From NCBI GenBank assembly GCA_023473545.1, contig JAMCXO010000024.1, positions 1 to 19,439 of the forward strand: a stretch of 19,439 nucleotides of DNA, in the 5' to 3' direction. This DNA comes from JAMCTM01 sp023473545. GTDB taxonomy: Bacteria > Patescibacteriota > Microgenomatia > Levybacterales > UBA12049. Positions 5,683 through 13,564 of this stretch are shown here, piece by piece (the first letter of the stretch is position 1; each line of letters starts with the position of its first letter). Under the pieces are notes generated by a model. That model did no database searches. It saw only the letters and a program-made list of their open reading frames with translations, and was not told the origin of the DNA. The translations under genes and the position numbers were made by a program.

Positions 5683-6909
5683 ATGTGGCAGAAAATTAAG
5701 AATTTTTTTCACCTTTTGGCAGGACTTTTGGCAAATGCGGCTTTTCGCTATCCCTCAAGGCACCTTACGGTAATAGGGGTAACGGGAACGGATGGCAAAA
5801 CGACAACGGTTAGCCTTATATATCACATTCTTAGAATAGCCGGGAAAAAAGCGGCAATGGTTTCATCGGTTGGCGCGTTTATAAAAGATAAAAAATATGA
5901 TGTTGGTTTTCATGTAACAACTCCCTCATCTTTTTCCATGCAGAAACTTTTAAGAAAGATTGCCGATTCCTCTTCCAATTATGCCGTGGTGGAGGTTACG
6001 TCCCACGCCTTAGATCAGAACAGGGTTTTTGGCATAAAATTTGATGTTGGCGTTTTAACTAATGTAACCCACGAGCATTTAGACTACCATAAAACATATG
6101 AAAAGTATCTGGCAATTAAAGTAAAGCTTCTTCAAATGAGTCAAATTGTAGTTCTAAACAGGGACGATAAATCATACAGCATAATTTCAAAGATCAAAAA
6201 TCAAAATTCAAAACTGAAATTCAAAACTCAAAACTTTATAACGTATGGATTAAGCAAGAATGCAGACATAAACTCAAAGAATTTTCCATTTAAGACGAGT
6301 TTGATTGGAGAGTTTAATCAATATAACGTATTGGCAGCGGCTGCTGTTTGTCGTCAGCTTGGCATAAACAAAGAAGATATCATAAAGGCGATCGTAAGCT
6401 TTACGCCTCCTTTAGGAAGAGAGGATATTGTTTATGATAAAAATTTTTCCATAATGATTGATTTTGCCCATACCCCAAACGCCTTTAGCAGGCTTTTGGT
6501 TTCTCTTCGTCCCTTAGTAAAGGGGCGGATAATTCATGTATTCGGGGCGGCCGGGGAGCGGGATTTTAGCAAAAGGCCCAAGATGGGTAAGGTATCCTTT
6601 TTCCATTCGGATGTGATTGTTTTGACGGCAGAAGATCCCAGATCGGAATCGGTTGGGGAGATTATGGATGCGATAGAAAACGGAATGGACAAATCCAAAT
6701 ATGACAAAAAGAAAGTTTTAAGAATATCGGATAGGCAGGAGGCAATAAATCAGGCTATTGCCATGGCAAGAGACGGGGATTTGGTTCTTCTAACAGGAAA
6801 AGGACATGAAAAATCGATGAATTACGGTAAGGGCGAGAAGGCTTGGGACGAATACGAAGCAGTCCGGAAGGGATTGAAAATCAGGCTGGAAAAAGGAAAT
6901 GAGAAGTAA
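5683..6909 (+). CDS. murE: MurE-type Mur ligase, UDP-MurNAc-dipeptide third-residue ligase
   Basis: An ATP-dependent ligase expected to add the third stem-peptide residue to UDP-MurNAc-L-Ala-D-Glu in the cytoplasm. Seen: P-loop GVTGTDGKTTT (32-42), EVTSHALDQ, the HEHLDYHKTYEKY region with K146 at the position of the carbamylated lysine, and a C-terminal domain with DFAHTPNAF and GAAGERDFSKRPKMG. At 408 residues it is about 90 short of typical MurE. The P-loop lies at residue 32 rather than near 110, so the N-terminal UDP-binding domain is missing and replaced by a short hydrophobic helix. The motif that reads DNPR in diaminopimelate-adding MurE is E317-D-P-R320, so the added amino acid cannot be fixed. 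A repeat-derived stretch (about 168-184) lies in a loop. ATG 5683 has no well-spaced ribosome site. It overlaps murC by 11 bp. Confidence 0.88.
   Translation: MWQKIKNFFHLLAGLLANAAFRYPSRHLTVIGVTGTDGKTTTVSLIYHILRIAGKKAAMVSSVGAFIKDKKYDVGFHVTTPSSFSMQKLLRKIADSSSNYAVVEVTSHALDQNRVFGIKFDVGVLTNVTHEHLDYHKTYEKYLAIKVKLLQMSQIVVLNRDDKSYSIISKIKNQNSKLKFKTQNFITYGLSKNADINSKNFPFKTSLIGEFNQYNVLAAAAVCRQLGINKEDIIKAIVSFTPPLGREDIVYDKNFSIMIDFAHTPNAFSRLLVSLRPLVKGRIIHVFGAAGERDFSKRPKMGKVSFFHSDVIVLTAEDPRSESVGEIMDAIENGMDKSKYDKKKVLRISDRQEAINQAIAMARDGDLVLLTGKGHEKSMNYGKGEKAWDEYEAVRKGLKIRLEKGNEK
6187..6232 (+). repeat. TCAAA heptad array inside murE
   Basis: TCAAA recurs at 6187, 6194, 6201, 6208, 6221 and 6228, with a variant TGAAA at 6215, so seven units have a 7-bp period broken once to 6 bp. 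It encodes a Lys/Asn/Gln-rich loop (KIKNQNSKLKFKTQNF). It is degenerate compared with the array in rsmH but shares the unit and orientation. Confidence 0.7.
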
Positions 6910-8311
6910 ATCCATACACTTTGTCGGTATAAAGGGGGTGGGGATGGCTCCTTTGGCTATTATCGCGAAAGAGGCCGGATTTTCCGTGAGCGGTTCTGAT
7001 ATCTCCGATAGGTTTATCACCGATTCCTCTTTGAAAAAGGCAGGGATAACCCCTTATATTGGTTTTTCCAAAAGACATATCAAAGCCCAGGATCTTGTTA
7101 TCGCAACAGGCGCCCACGACGGATTTAACAACCCGGAGGTAGAAGAAGCAAGGAGAAAGAATATAAAAGTTTGGTTTCAGGGAGAGGCAGTGGGTGAATT
7201 TATGAATGGGAGAATTTTTCAAAGAGAGTTTAGCGGTATTTCTGTTGCCGGTTCCCACGGTAAGACAACCACATCCGCCATGATAGCGACGGTTTTTGCC
7301 AAGACGGGTCTTGATCCGTCCTTTGTCATAGGCACATCGGAGATTGATCCTCTTGGGCTCCCTGGCCATTACGGCAAGGGTAGGTTTTTTATTGCCGAGG
7401 CGGATGAATACGCTACGGAGCCGGTGTTTGACAGGACCCCAAAATTTTTCTGGCAGCATCCGAAAATTGCCGTTTTTACCAATATAGATTTTGACCATCC
7501 GGATCTGTATCCGTCGGCAGAGGCGGTCCGTTTAATTTTTTTGGAGTTTGCCAGAAGACTAAAAGAAGACAGTTTATTGATAGCCTTAGGCGATGACCAA
7601 AATATGAAAAGTCTTATTAAGGAATATGGCAGACCGGTTATTACTTACGGATATTCCGATAGCAATGATTTTGTTATTAGAAAAGAGGCTTTGGAGCAAG
7701 ACGGGATTTCATTTTCTGTCGATTCTAAAGGGGTTAGTTTGGGGCGATTTTTTCTTAAAACTAAAGGGATGCATAACAGTTTGAATGCCTTGGCCTCGAT
7801 CATAGTTTCTTTAAAGATAGGCATTAAGCTTGATAAGATAAGAGAGTCAATCGCCGGTTTTAGCGGCACAAGGCGCCGTTTTGAATATCTGGGAAGGCTT
7901 GCCGAGGGAGAGGATTTGTTTGATGATTACGCCCATCATCCGGCTGAAATTAAAAAAACCCTTAGTTCATTCCGCAGATTATTCCCAAAAAGGAAAATAA
8001 TTTGTGTTTTCCAGCCCCATACCTATTCCAGGACAAAAATTTTACTTAGCGAATTCGCCCGGGCATTTAGTGAGGCTGATGATGTCATAATATTGCCAAT
8101 CTACTCTTCTTTAAGGGAGAAGCCGGACCGTGGAATTTCTTCTCAAATATTGGCCCGGGAGATTTCAAAATACCGTCAAGATACGTCTTTTTTGCCTGAC
8201 TTTTCCGATGTGGTAGAATACGTTAATAAAAAAAGATATAGAAAATCCGGTGTAATTATTACTATGGGAGCAGGGAATAATTTCTCCTTGAATTTAAAAT
8301 TTAAAAGATAG
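6899..8311 (+). CDS. murC: MurC, UDP-N-acetylmuramate-L-alanine ligase
   Basis: MurC adds L-alanine to UDP-MurNAc using ATP, the first peptide step of the wall precursor. All three Mur domains are visible: the N-terminal UDP-binding Rossmann motif HFVGIKGVGMAPLA (7-20), the P-loop AGSHGKTTT with K122, then EADEY (167-171) and TNIDFDHPD, and a C-terminal domain starting near GTRRRFEYLG with DDYAHHPAEI and QPHTYSRT. At 470 residues the length is normal. EADEY and FDHPD are closer to Mpl, the murein peptide recycling ligase, than to Escherichia MurC (EADES/ADHMD). Location and the absence of another murC here favour the biosynthetic role. It starts inside murE (11-bp overlap) and ends 4 bp before murA. 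Confidence 0.9.
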   Translation: MRSKSIHFVGIKGVGMAPLAIIAKEAGFSVSGSDISDRFITDSSLKKAGITPYIGFSKRHIKAQDLVIATGAHDGFNNPEVEEARRKNIKVWFQGEAVGEFMNGRIFQREFSGISVAGSHGKTTTSAMIATVFAKTGLDPSFVIGTSEIDPLGLPGHYGKGRFFIAEADEYATEPVFDRTPKFFWQHPKIAVFTNIDFDHPDLYPSAEAVRLIFLEFARRLKEDSLLIALGDDQNMKSLIKEYGRPVITYGYSDSNDFVIRKEALEQDGISFSVDSKGVSLGRFFLKTKGMHNSLNALASIIVSLKIGIKLDKIRESIAGFSGTRRRFEYLGRLAEGEDLFDDYAHHPAEIKKTLSSFRRLFPKRKIICVFQPHTYSRTKILLSEFARAFSEADDVIILPIYSSLREKPDRGISSQILAREISKYRQDTSFLPDFSDVVEYVNKKRYRKSGVIITMGAGNNFSLNLKFKR

Positions 8312-8315
8312 GATT

Positions 8316-9662
8316 ATGGAAAAGCTGATTATAGCAGGCGGCAGAAAACTAAAAGGAGAAATTATTCCCTGCGGCTCGAAAAATGTGGCATTGAAGACCC
8401 TGATAGCGGCTTGTCTAACAGATGAGGAGGTTCGCATAGAAAACGTGCCGCTTATTTCCGATCTATTCGCAAACATTGATATTATTAAAGGATTGGGAGG
8501 AAAAGTTAAGCTTAATGGCCATACTGTTTCGGTTAGCCTTAAAAAAATTGCGACTAATAAAATTTCGCTTGAGGAAGCGGCCAGAATCAGGACATCGTCC
8601 ATATTCCTGGCCCCGCTTTTGGGAAGACTGGGGACGGCTCTTGTGCCGAATCCCGGCGGATGCAGAATTGGAGCAAGACCAATTGACAGAACAATTGAGG
8701 GACTGCGCGCTATCGGTTTTAATATTTTTTATAATGAAAAGGACGGTTACTTTCATGCGAAAATTGACAAAAGCGGTGTTTTTACCAATGGGAAAACCGT
8801 GCGATACCGATTTGATAAAAATACCCATACGGGAACAGAGACTTTAATTCTTGCTTCTCTATTAAGAAAAGGCGTAAGCATACTTGAAAACGCGGCGCAG
8901 GAGCCTGAGATAGATGAGCTGATCGAATTCGTCAACGGCATGGGTGCTCGCGTCAGACGAATAGGGAACAGAACGATTAGAATAGAAGGAGTAGCAAAAT
9001 TGCACGGTACGGTTTTTAGGGTTAGTTCGGATCGCAATGAGATCGTTACCTTTGCTATAGCCGCTGTTTTAACAGAAGGAGATATAGTGATAAAAGAGGC
9101 CAGGTGCTCCCATCTTTCGGAATTTATCGGCGCGCTGGAAAAGGCCGGGGGAGGGGTTGAATATAAAGATAACGGAATAAGATTCTATAATAAAGGCGAT
9201 ATTAAGCCAACAGATGTCTTAACCTCTTTTTACCCGGGATTTATGACAGACTGGCAGGCTCCATGGGCAGTTTTGATGACTAAGGCAAAGGGAGTATCCA
9301 CCATGCACGAGACTATCTACGAGAATAGATTTGGTTATGCCGGGGAGCTTTTAAAGATGGGCGCCCATATTGAATTTTTTAATCCTCCGGTCAAAAATCC
9401 CGGGAAATTCTATAACTTTAATTTTGATGATAATAAAAAGGAGTACTTCCACGCCATAAGAATTTTAGGCCCCTCATTTCTGCATAATGCGGTTCTTGAA
9501 ATATCCGATCTTAGGGCAGGCGCGACCTTGGTTCTTGGCGCGTTGTCGGCCCGCGGAACAAGCGTAATTTTTGGGGTCGAACATCTGGATAGAGGTTACG
9601 AGGATTTCAGCAAAAGATTAAAAAAATTGGGGGCCAACATAAAAAGGGTTTCGGTTGATTAA
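8316..9662 (+). CDS. murA: MurA, UDP-N-acetylglucosamine 1-carboxyvinyltransferase
   Basis: MurA transfers enolpyruvate from PEP to UDP-GlcNAc, the committed step of peptidoglycan synthesis and the target of fosfomycin. Seen: the substrate-binding K22-N23 pair (GSKNVAL), the mobile loop PNPGGCRIGARP with the catalytic cysteine C116 (a Cys, not the fosfomycin-resistant Asp), the YPGFMTDWQAPW segment holding the catalytic Asp, TIYENRFGYAGELLKMGAHIE, and SDLRAGATLVLGAL near the C-terminus with the conserved Arg. At 448 residues it is slightly longer than the usual 420; the extra residues appear spread through the second half (for example around FNPPVKNPGKFYNFNF). murB, the next enzyme, is not in the window. 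An AGG lies just before ATG 8316, 4 bp after murC. Confidence 0.95.
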   Translation: MEKLIIAGGRKLKGEIIPCGSKNVALKTLIAACLTDEEVRIENVPLISDLFANIDIIKGLGGKVKLNGHTVSVSLKKIATNKISLEEAARIRTSSIFLAPLLGRLGTALVPNPGGCRIGARPIDRTIEGLRAIGFNIFYNEKDGYFHAKIDKSGVFTNGKTVRYRFDKNTHTGTETLILASLLRKGVSILENAAQEPEIDELIEFVNGMGARVRRIGNRTIRIEGVAKLHGTVFRVSSDRNEIVTFAIAAVLTEGDIVIKEARCSHLSEFIGALEKAGGGVEYKDNGIRFYNKGDIKPTDVLTSFYPGFMTDWQAPWAVLMTKAKGVSTMHETIYENRFGYAGELLKMGAHIEFFNPPVKNPGKFYNFNFDDNKKEYFHAIRILGPSFLHNAVLEISDLRAGATLVLGALSARGTSVIFGVEHLDRGYEDFSKRLKKLGANIKRVSVD

Positions 9663-9666
9663 ATTT

Positions 9667-10413
9667 ATGAATGGAATCGGCGCGGTTATACTGGCGGCAG
9701 GCAGGGGTTCGCGAATGAAGTCAAGAAAGAAAAACAAGGTGGTACTTTCTTTGGGTAATAAACCCATGATTCTTCATACGGTAGAACTTTTGGAAAGAAG
9801 TAATATTAAACCAATTATAGCAGTGGTTGGATTTGCCAGACAATCGGTGATGGATGCCGTAAACGGCAAGGATATTATTTTTGTCTACCAAAGGAAACGT
9901 TTGGGAACTGGCCATGCCCTTTTGTGCGCTTTGCGAAAACTCCCCTCTTTTCTAAGGGATATAGTTGTTTTACAGGGAGACGATTCTGCCCTTTATACAA
10001 CCGATGTTATTAAAAAACTGGTAGAACTGCATAAGATGTCCAATGCCTCTATAACGCTTCTGACGGTGAAACTTAAGGATCCAACCGGTTTGGGCAGGGT
10101 AATTCGGGATAATAAAGGGAAAATTAGGGCTATAGTTGAGGAAAAAGACGCCACGGCCCTTCAGAAAAAAATTAATGAGATAAATCCCGCCTGTTACGTT
10201 TTTAAGGTTGATTTTCTTAGAAAATATTTAAGAAAAATCAAAAAAAACAAAATAACAGGCGAGTACTATCTTGTTGATCTTGTCTACCTGGCCATATCAA
10301 ATAATAAGAGAGTAGAAAGTGTTAAAAAGAAACTTCCCTGGAGAGGGGTAAATACCAAGGAGGAGCTGGTGCAGGCGGAGGAACTCTTTGCCAAGCACAA
10401 GAAACCGATATGA
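9667..10413 (+). CDS. GlmU N-terminal-type protein: GlcNAc-1-phosphate uridylyltransferase
   Basis: This stand-alone nucleotidyltransferase corresponds to the first half of bifunctional GlmU, which makes UDP-GlcNAc from UTP and GlcNAc-1-P. Seen: the nucleotide-binding VILAAGRGSRM (7-17), KNKVVLSLGNKPM, LGTGHAL, GDDSALYTTD (acidic metal site), PTGLGRVIRD with VEEKDAT, and the GEYYLVD signature. At about 248 residues it ends where GlmU's hexapeptide domain would begin (WRGVNTKEEL). That domain is encoded separately by the next gene, overlapping by 4 bp. ATG 9667 follows the murA stop in the same TAA-TTT-ATG setting as glmS. An in-frame TTG at 9655, with AAGGG at 9644-9648 before it, is an alternative start adding four residues. 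Confidence 0.87.
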   Translation: MNGIGAVILAAGRGSRMKSRKKNKVVLSLGNKPMILHTVELLERSNIKPIIAVVGFARQSVMDAVNGKDIIFVYQRKRLGTGHALLCALRKLPSFLRDIVVLQGDDSALYTTDVIKKLVELHKMSNASITLLTVKLKDPTGLGRVIRDNKGKIRAIVEEKDATALQKKINEINPACYVFKVDFLRKYLRKIKKNKITGEYYLVDLVYLAISNNKRVESVKKKLPWRGVNTKEELVQAEELFAKHKKPI

Positions 10414-11072
10414 GCAGTAATTTTGGCAGACTGGAATCATTTTTCAATATTGATAGTTTTAGATTTAAGGAGATTTTTGATCATACAGCCTTTCCCTGGG
10501 AAGCGCTTTCTAAAATTAATAGCTATATAAAGCGTATTACCGCTTTTAAACTGCGTCCCAATCATAAAAAGTTCCCCGATGTTTTTGTCGGAGAAGGAAC
10601 GCGCCTTGAAGAAGGGGTTTTAATTTCAGGGCCTGCCCTGATCGGCAAAAATTGTGTTATTGGACATGGGGCGTTAATTAGAGGGGGGTGTATCCTGGGA
10701 GATAATGTTCATATTGGTCATGCCTGTGAAATTAAACATTCTATTTTTTTAGACAACGCCGTATCCGCCCATCTTAATTATGTCGGTGACAGCGTTATTG
10801 GATCTTTTGTTAATATTGCCGCCGGGGCGGTTCTGGCCAACCTGCGGCTTGATAAAAAAAACATAGCCGTTTATCCCGGCAAAGATAAAAGAATAGATAC
10901 CAATTTGAAAAAATTTGGAGCAATTATAGGAGATGGATCCAATATCGGGGTTAACGCGGTTCTTAATCCCGGTACGATTTTGGGGAAAAATACAATTGTT
11001 TATCCGTTGTCTTTCGTCAAGGGCATCCATAAAGATTCGGAGATTATAAAAGATAATTTAATCACTTCTTAA
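10410..11072 (+). CDS. GlmU C-terminal-type hexapeptide acyltransferase
   Basis: The 220-residue protein has a short N-terminal helical part (about 1-55; DHTAFPWEALSKI) and then a left-handed beta-helix of hexapeptide repeats (about 58-205; many [IV]-G-x4 units such as LIGKNCVIGHGALI). AHLNYVGDS (120-128) matches the HLxYxGD segment of the GlmU acetyltransferase domain, where the His is the catalytic base; here it is H121. So it probably acetylates glucosamine-1-P with acetyl-CoA. The adjacent upstream protein would be its uridylyltransferase partner, and the ATGA overlap predicts coupled synthesis and perhaps a complex. The N-terminal part resembles the linker in sugar-1-P nucleotidyltransferases that fuse both domains, so an ancestral fusion was probably split. 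Another acyl acceptor cannot be excluded. Confidence 0.8.
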   Translation: MSSNFGRLESFFNIDSFRFKEIFDHTAFPWEALSKINSYIKRITAFKLRPNHKKFPDVFVGEGTRLEEGVLISGPALIGKNCVIGHGALIRGGCILGDNVHIGHACEIKHSIFLDNAVSAHLNYVGDSVIGSFVNIAAGAVLANLRLDKKNIAVYPGKDKRIDTNLKKFGAIIGDGSNIGVNAVLNPGTILGKNTIVYPLSFVKGIHKDSEIIKDNLITS

Positions 11073-11075
11073 TTT

Positions 11076-12851
11076 ATGTGCGGCATATTTGGTTATATCG
11101 GCAATAGGGATGCCAGTGGTATTGTTCTTGAGGGATTAAGGCTTTTGGAATCCCGCGGTTATGATTCCTGGGGGATGGCTATAAAGATAAAAGATCGTCT
11201 TGAGGTCGAAAAACATGTAGGCGAGATTGGAAATGTTAAATATAATCCTTATCCTTCAATTTTGAATCATAAATCTTATTTGGGCATCGGTCATACCCGT
11301 TGGGCTACCCATGGCGGAGTTACGGTTACAAATGCCCATCCTCACCTGGACTGCACAAAAAAAATTGCCGTAGTTCATAACGGCATTATAGAAAATTTTC
11401 TTGAATTAAAGATGGGATTAGTAAAAAAAGGACATAGGTTTGTTTCGGAAACAGACACAGAGGTTGCGGCGCATCTGATTGAAGAGAATTTTAAGCAGGC
11501 GGAGTTTCCCCAGGCAGTTAAAAATGCCTTTGGTAAATTTACGGGTATGAATGCGATTCTGGCTGTTGCCTCGGATCTAAATCAAATAATCGCGGTCAAA
11601 AACGGATCCCCGTTTGTGGTAGGTATAGGAGAAAATGAATATTTTATTGCCTCCGATGCCCTGGGGATAATTAGGCACACAAGAAATCTTTTATTTCTTA
11701 AGGATAATGAAATGGTTATTTTAGGGGATAAATTACGTTTATTTTCATTGCCGGACGGAGAAGAAATTAAGGCAAAACCTCAAACGGTAAATTGGAAAAC
11801 AGAGAATGCCGAGAAAGGAAAATATAAACATTTTATGATTAAAGAAATTTACGAGCAGCCAAGGGTGATCCGCAATATCGCGGAAAATTATGACAGGAAA
11901 ATAAAGGATCTTGCCGGGATTATAAGAAAAGCTCGGGGAACCTTTTTTATCGGAGCGGGAACAGCCTACTATGCGGCTATAGGAGGAACTTATCTTTTTT
12001 CAACCGTTGCCAAGATGCATGTTAACGCGGCGGTTGCCTCGGAATTCAACTATCTGGAAAATTTTCTTAATAAGGATTCTCTGATTGTCGCGCTTTCGCA
12101 GTCGGGAGAAACAATTGATGTCGTTGAACCCTTAACGCGGGCCAAGAAAAGAAATAGTCTAATTGCGGCCATTACCAATACGCTGGGATCAAGCATCTAT
12201 CGTCTGGCCGACTATAAACTGCTTTTGGAGGCAGGGCCGGAAAAGGCAGTGGCCTCGACTAAGGCTTACACCGCTAAGCTTTCAATTCTTATCCTTCTTG
12301 CCTTTGCCCTAATAGGAAAAAATCAGGAGGGAAAAAGCCTCTTGGTTCAGACCTATCGGGAAGTAAAGAGAATTTTGAATCAGAAAAATATTAAAAAGAT
12401 GCAAAAACTCGCCGATAAGCTTTATCAATCAGAACACATTTACACCATAGGACGGGGTTTGTCTTATTCAACAGCGCTTGAATCAGCCCTAAAGATAAAA
12501 GAAGTCAGCTATATCCACGCCGAAGGATTCGCGGGCGGAGAACTCAAACACGGTACCCTGGCTTTAATTTCCAGAGGCACAGCCTGTATGGTTTTTGCCC
12601 CGGCGGATGAAACCTATGAGGCTGTTATTTCTAACGCCGTTGAAGTTAAAGCCAGAGGCGGATTTATAATCGGCATAAGTCCGAAAAGGGCGAAGGTTTT
12701 TGATTACTGGATTAAGGTTAACGATTGCAAGCAGGCATCTTTAATTGCCCAAATTGTTCCCGCCCAGATTCTGGGATATTTTTTGGCGGTTAAGAAAGGC
12801 TTAGATCCGGATAAGCCCAGAAATTTAGCCAAAAGCGTTACGGTTAAATAG
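11076..12851 (+). CDS. glmS: GlmS, glutamine-fructose-6-phosphate aminotransferase (isomerising)
   Basis: GlmS converts fructose-6-P and glutamine to glucosamine-6-P, the entry step to UDP-GlcNAc. After removal of Met1, Cys2 (MCGIFGYIG) is the N-terminal nucleophile of the class II glutaminase domain. GHTRWATHGG, NAHPH, VVHNGIIEN and SETDTE complete that domain (about 1-230). Two SIS sugar isomerase domains follow: the first with FIGAGTAYYAA, LSQSGETIDV and EKAVASTKAYTAK, the second with TIGRGLSYSTALESALKIKE, YIHAEGFAGGELKHG and the C-terminal tail LAKSVTVK. At 591 residues it is slightly shorter than the 609 of E. coli. No glmS ribozyme-like leader is possible, because the gene begins 3 bp after its neighbour. 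The start TAA-TTT-ATG lacks a ribosome-binding site and relies on coupling. Confidence 0.96.
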   Translation: MCGIFGYIGNRDASGIVLEGLRLLESRGYDSWGMAIKIKDRLEVEKHVGEIGNVKYNPYPSILNHKSYLGIGHTRWATHGGVTVTNAHPHLDCTKKIAVVHNGIIENFLELKMGLVKKGHRFVSETDTEVAAHLIEENFKQAEFPQAVKNAFGKFTGMNAILAVASDLNQIIAVKNGSPFVVGIGENEYFIASDALGIIRHTRNLLFLKDNEMVILGDKLRLFSLPDGEEIKAKPQTVNWKTENAEKGKYKHFMIKEIYEQPRVIRNIAENYDRKIKDLAGIIRKARGTFFIGAGTAYYAAIGGTYLFSTVAKMHVNAAVASEFNYLENFLNKDSLIVALSQSGETIDVVEPLTRAKKRNSLIAAITNTLGSSIYRLADYKLLLEAGPEKAVASTKAYTAKLSILILLAFALIGKNQEGKSLLVQTYREVKRILNQKNIKKMQKLADKLYQSEHIYTIGRGLSYSTALESALKIKEVSYIHAEGFAGGELKHGTLALISRGTACMVFAPADETYEAVISNAVEVKARGGFIIGISPKRAKVFDYWIKVNDCKQASLIAQIVPAQILGYFLAVKKGLDPDKPRNLAKSVTVK

Positions 12852-12853
12852 AT

Positions 12854-13564
12854 ATGAGTAAAGGCTCAATAATTATTCTTCATGGCTGGAAGCTCTCGGG
12901 AGCAAGATATAATCAGTGCGTTTCAATCTTAAAAAAAGACGGGTATAATGTCTTTGCCCCGGATCTGCCGGGATTTGGCAAGGAACCCTTGGTGTCTAAA
13001 AGCATGAATTTAAATGACTATGTTTTATTTCTTAAGCGTTTTATCAAGGATCATAAAATGCATAAGCCGATTTTAATCGGTCATTCATTTGGCGGCAGGG
13101 TGGCTGTTAAATATGCCTATAGCCATCCCGAAGAGGTTTCTAAACTTATCTTAACAGGCGTGCCAATTATAAGACGTAAGAATTTCAGACAGAATCTGGC
13201 ATCGGTTTTGGCTAAGGCAGGCAATTTTATCCGTCTGTTTTTGCCCGAGTCAATTTTTGACAGCCTAAGAAGGGCGCTTTATCGTTTGGCAGGATCTTTC
13301 GATTACTATAAAGCGGGTTCCCTGGACAAGATTTTTATCAATGTTATTTCCGAAGATTTGACAGCCTATATTAAAAAGATAAAAATACCAACTTTTCTAT
13401 TGTGGGGAAAAGATGACCGTCTGGTGCCGGAAACAAATCTTAAAGAGATTAAAAAATATATGCCTCAGGCTGTTTGCGTAATTTTTCCGGGCGGGGGGCA
13501 TGGATTGCCCTATGATAATCCGCGGGAATTTTCTAAAAAAGTATTAGAGCTTATAAAGCGATGA
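12854..13564 (+). CDS. alpha/beta hydrolase
   Basis: The 236-residue enzyme has a complete alpha/beta-hydrolase triad. The oxyanion-hole segment LHGW lies near residues 9-12, the nucleophile elbow G76-H-S78-F-G-G, the acid D188 in WGKDDRLVP, and the base H216 in GGGHGLPYDNP. A cap insertion lies between the elbow and the acid (about 100-160). No signal peptide is present, so it is cytoplasmic. The substrate cannot be read from sequence. Its place between glmS and the murF-like gene, with a 2-bp gap and a 4-bp overlap, suggests a wall-related role such as hydrolysis of a precursor ester or thioester, but Patescibacteria often carry such hydrolases without assigned function. The catalytic class is secure; the role is open. 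Confidence 0.85.
   Translation: MSKGSIIILHGWKLSGARYNQCVSILKKDGYNVFAPDLPGFGKEPLVSKSMNLNDYVLFLKRFIKDHKMHKPILIGHSFGGRVAVKYAYSHPEEVSKLILTGVPIIRRKNFRQNLASVLAKAGNFIRLFLPESIFDSLRRALYRLAGSFDYYKAGSLDKIFINVISEDLTAYIKKIKIPTFLLWGKDDRLVPETNLKEIKKYMPQAVCVIFPGGGHGLPYDNPREFSKKVLELIKR

Noticed and set aside
6881..7498. Minus-strand open frame of 205 codons inside murE/murC.
   Set aside because: It is antisense to the conserved MurC P-loop region; the composition is that of a shadow frame.
10973..11075. glmS ribozyme-type riboswitch upstream of glmS.
   Set aside because: The upstream sequence is the end of the acetyltransferase gene with only 3 bp between the genes, leaving no room for the ribozyme.
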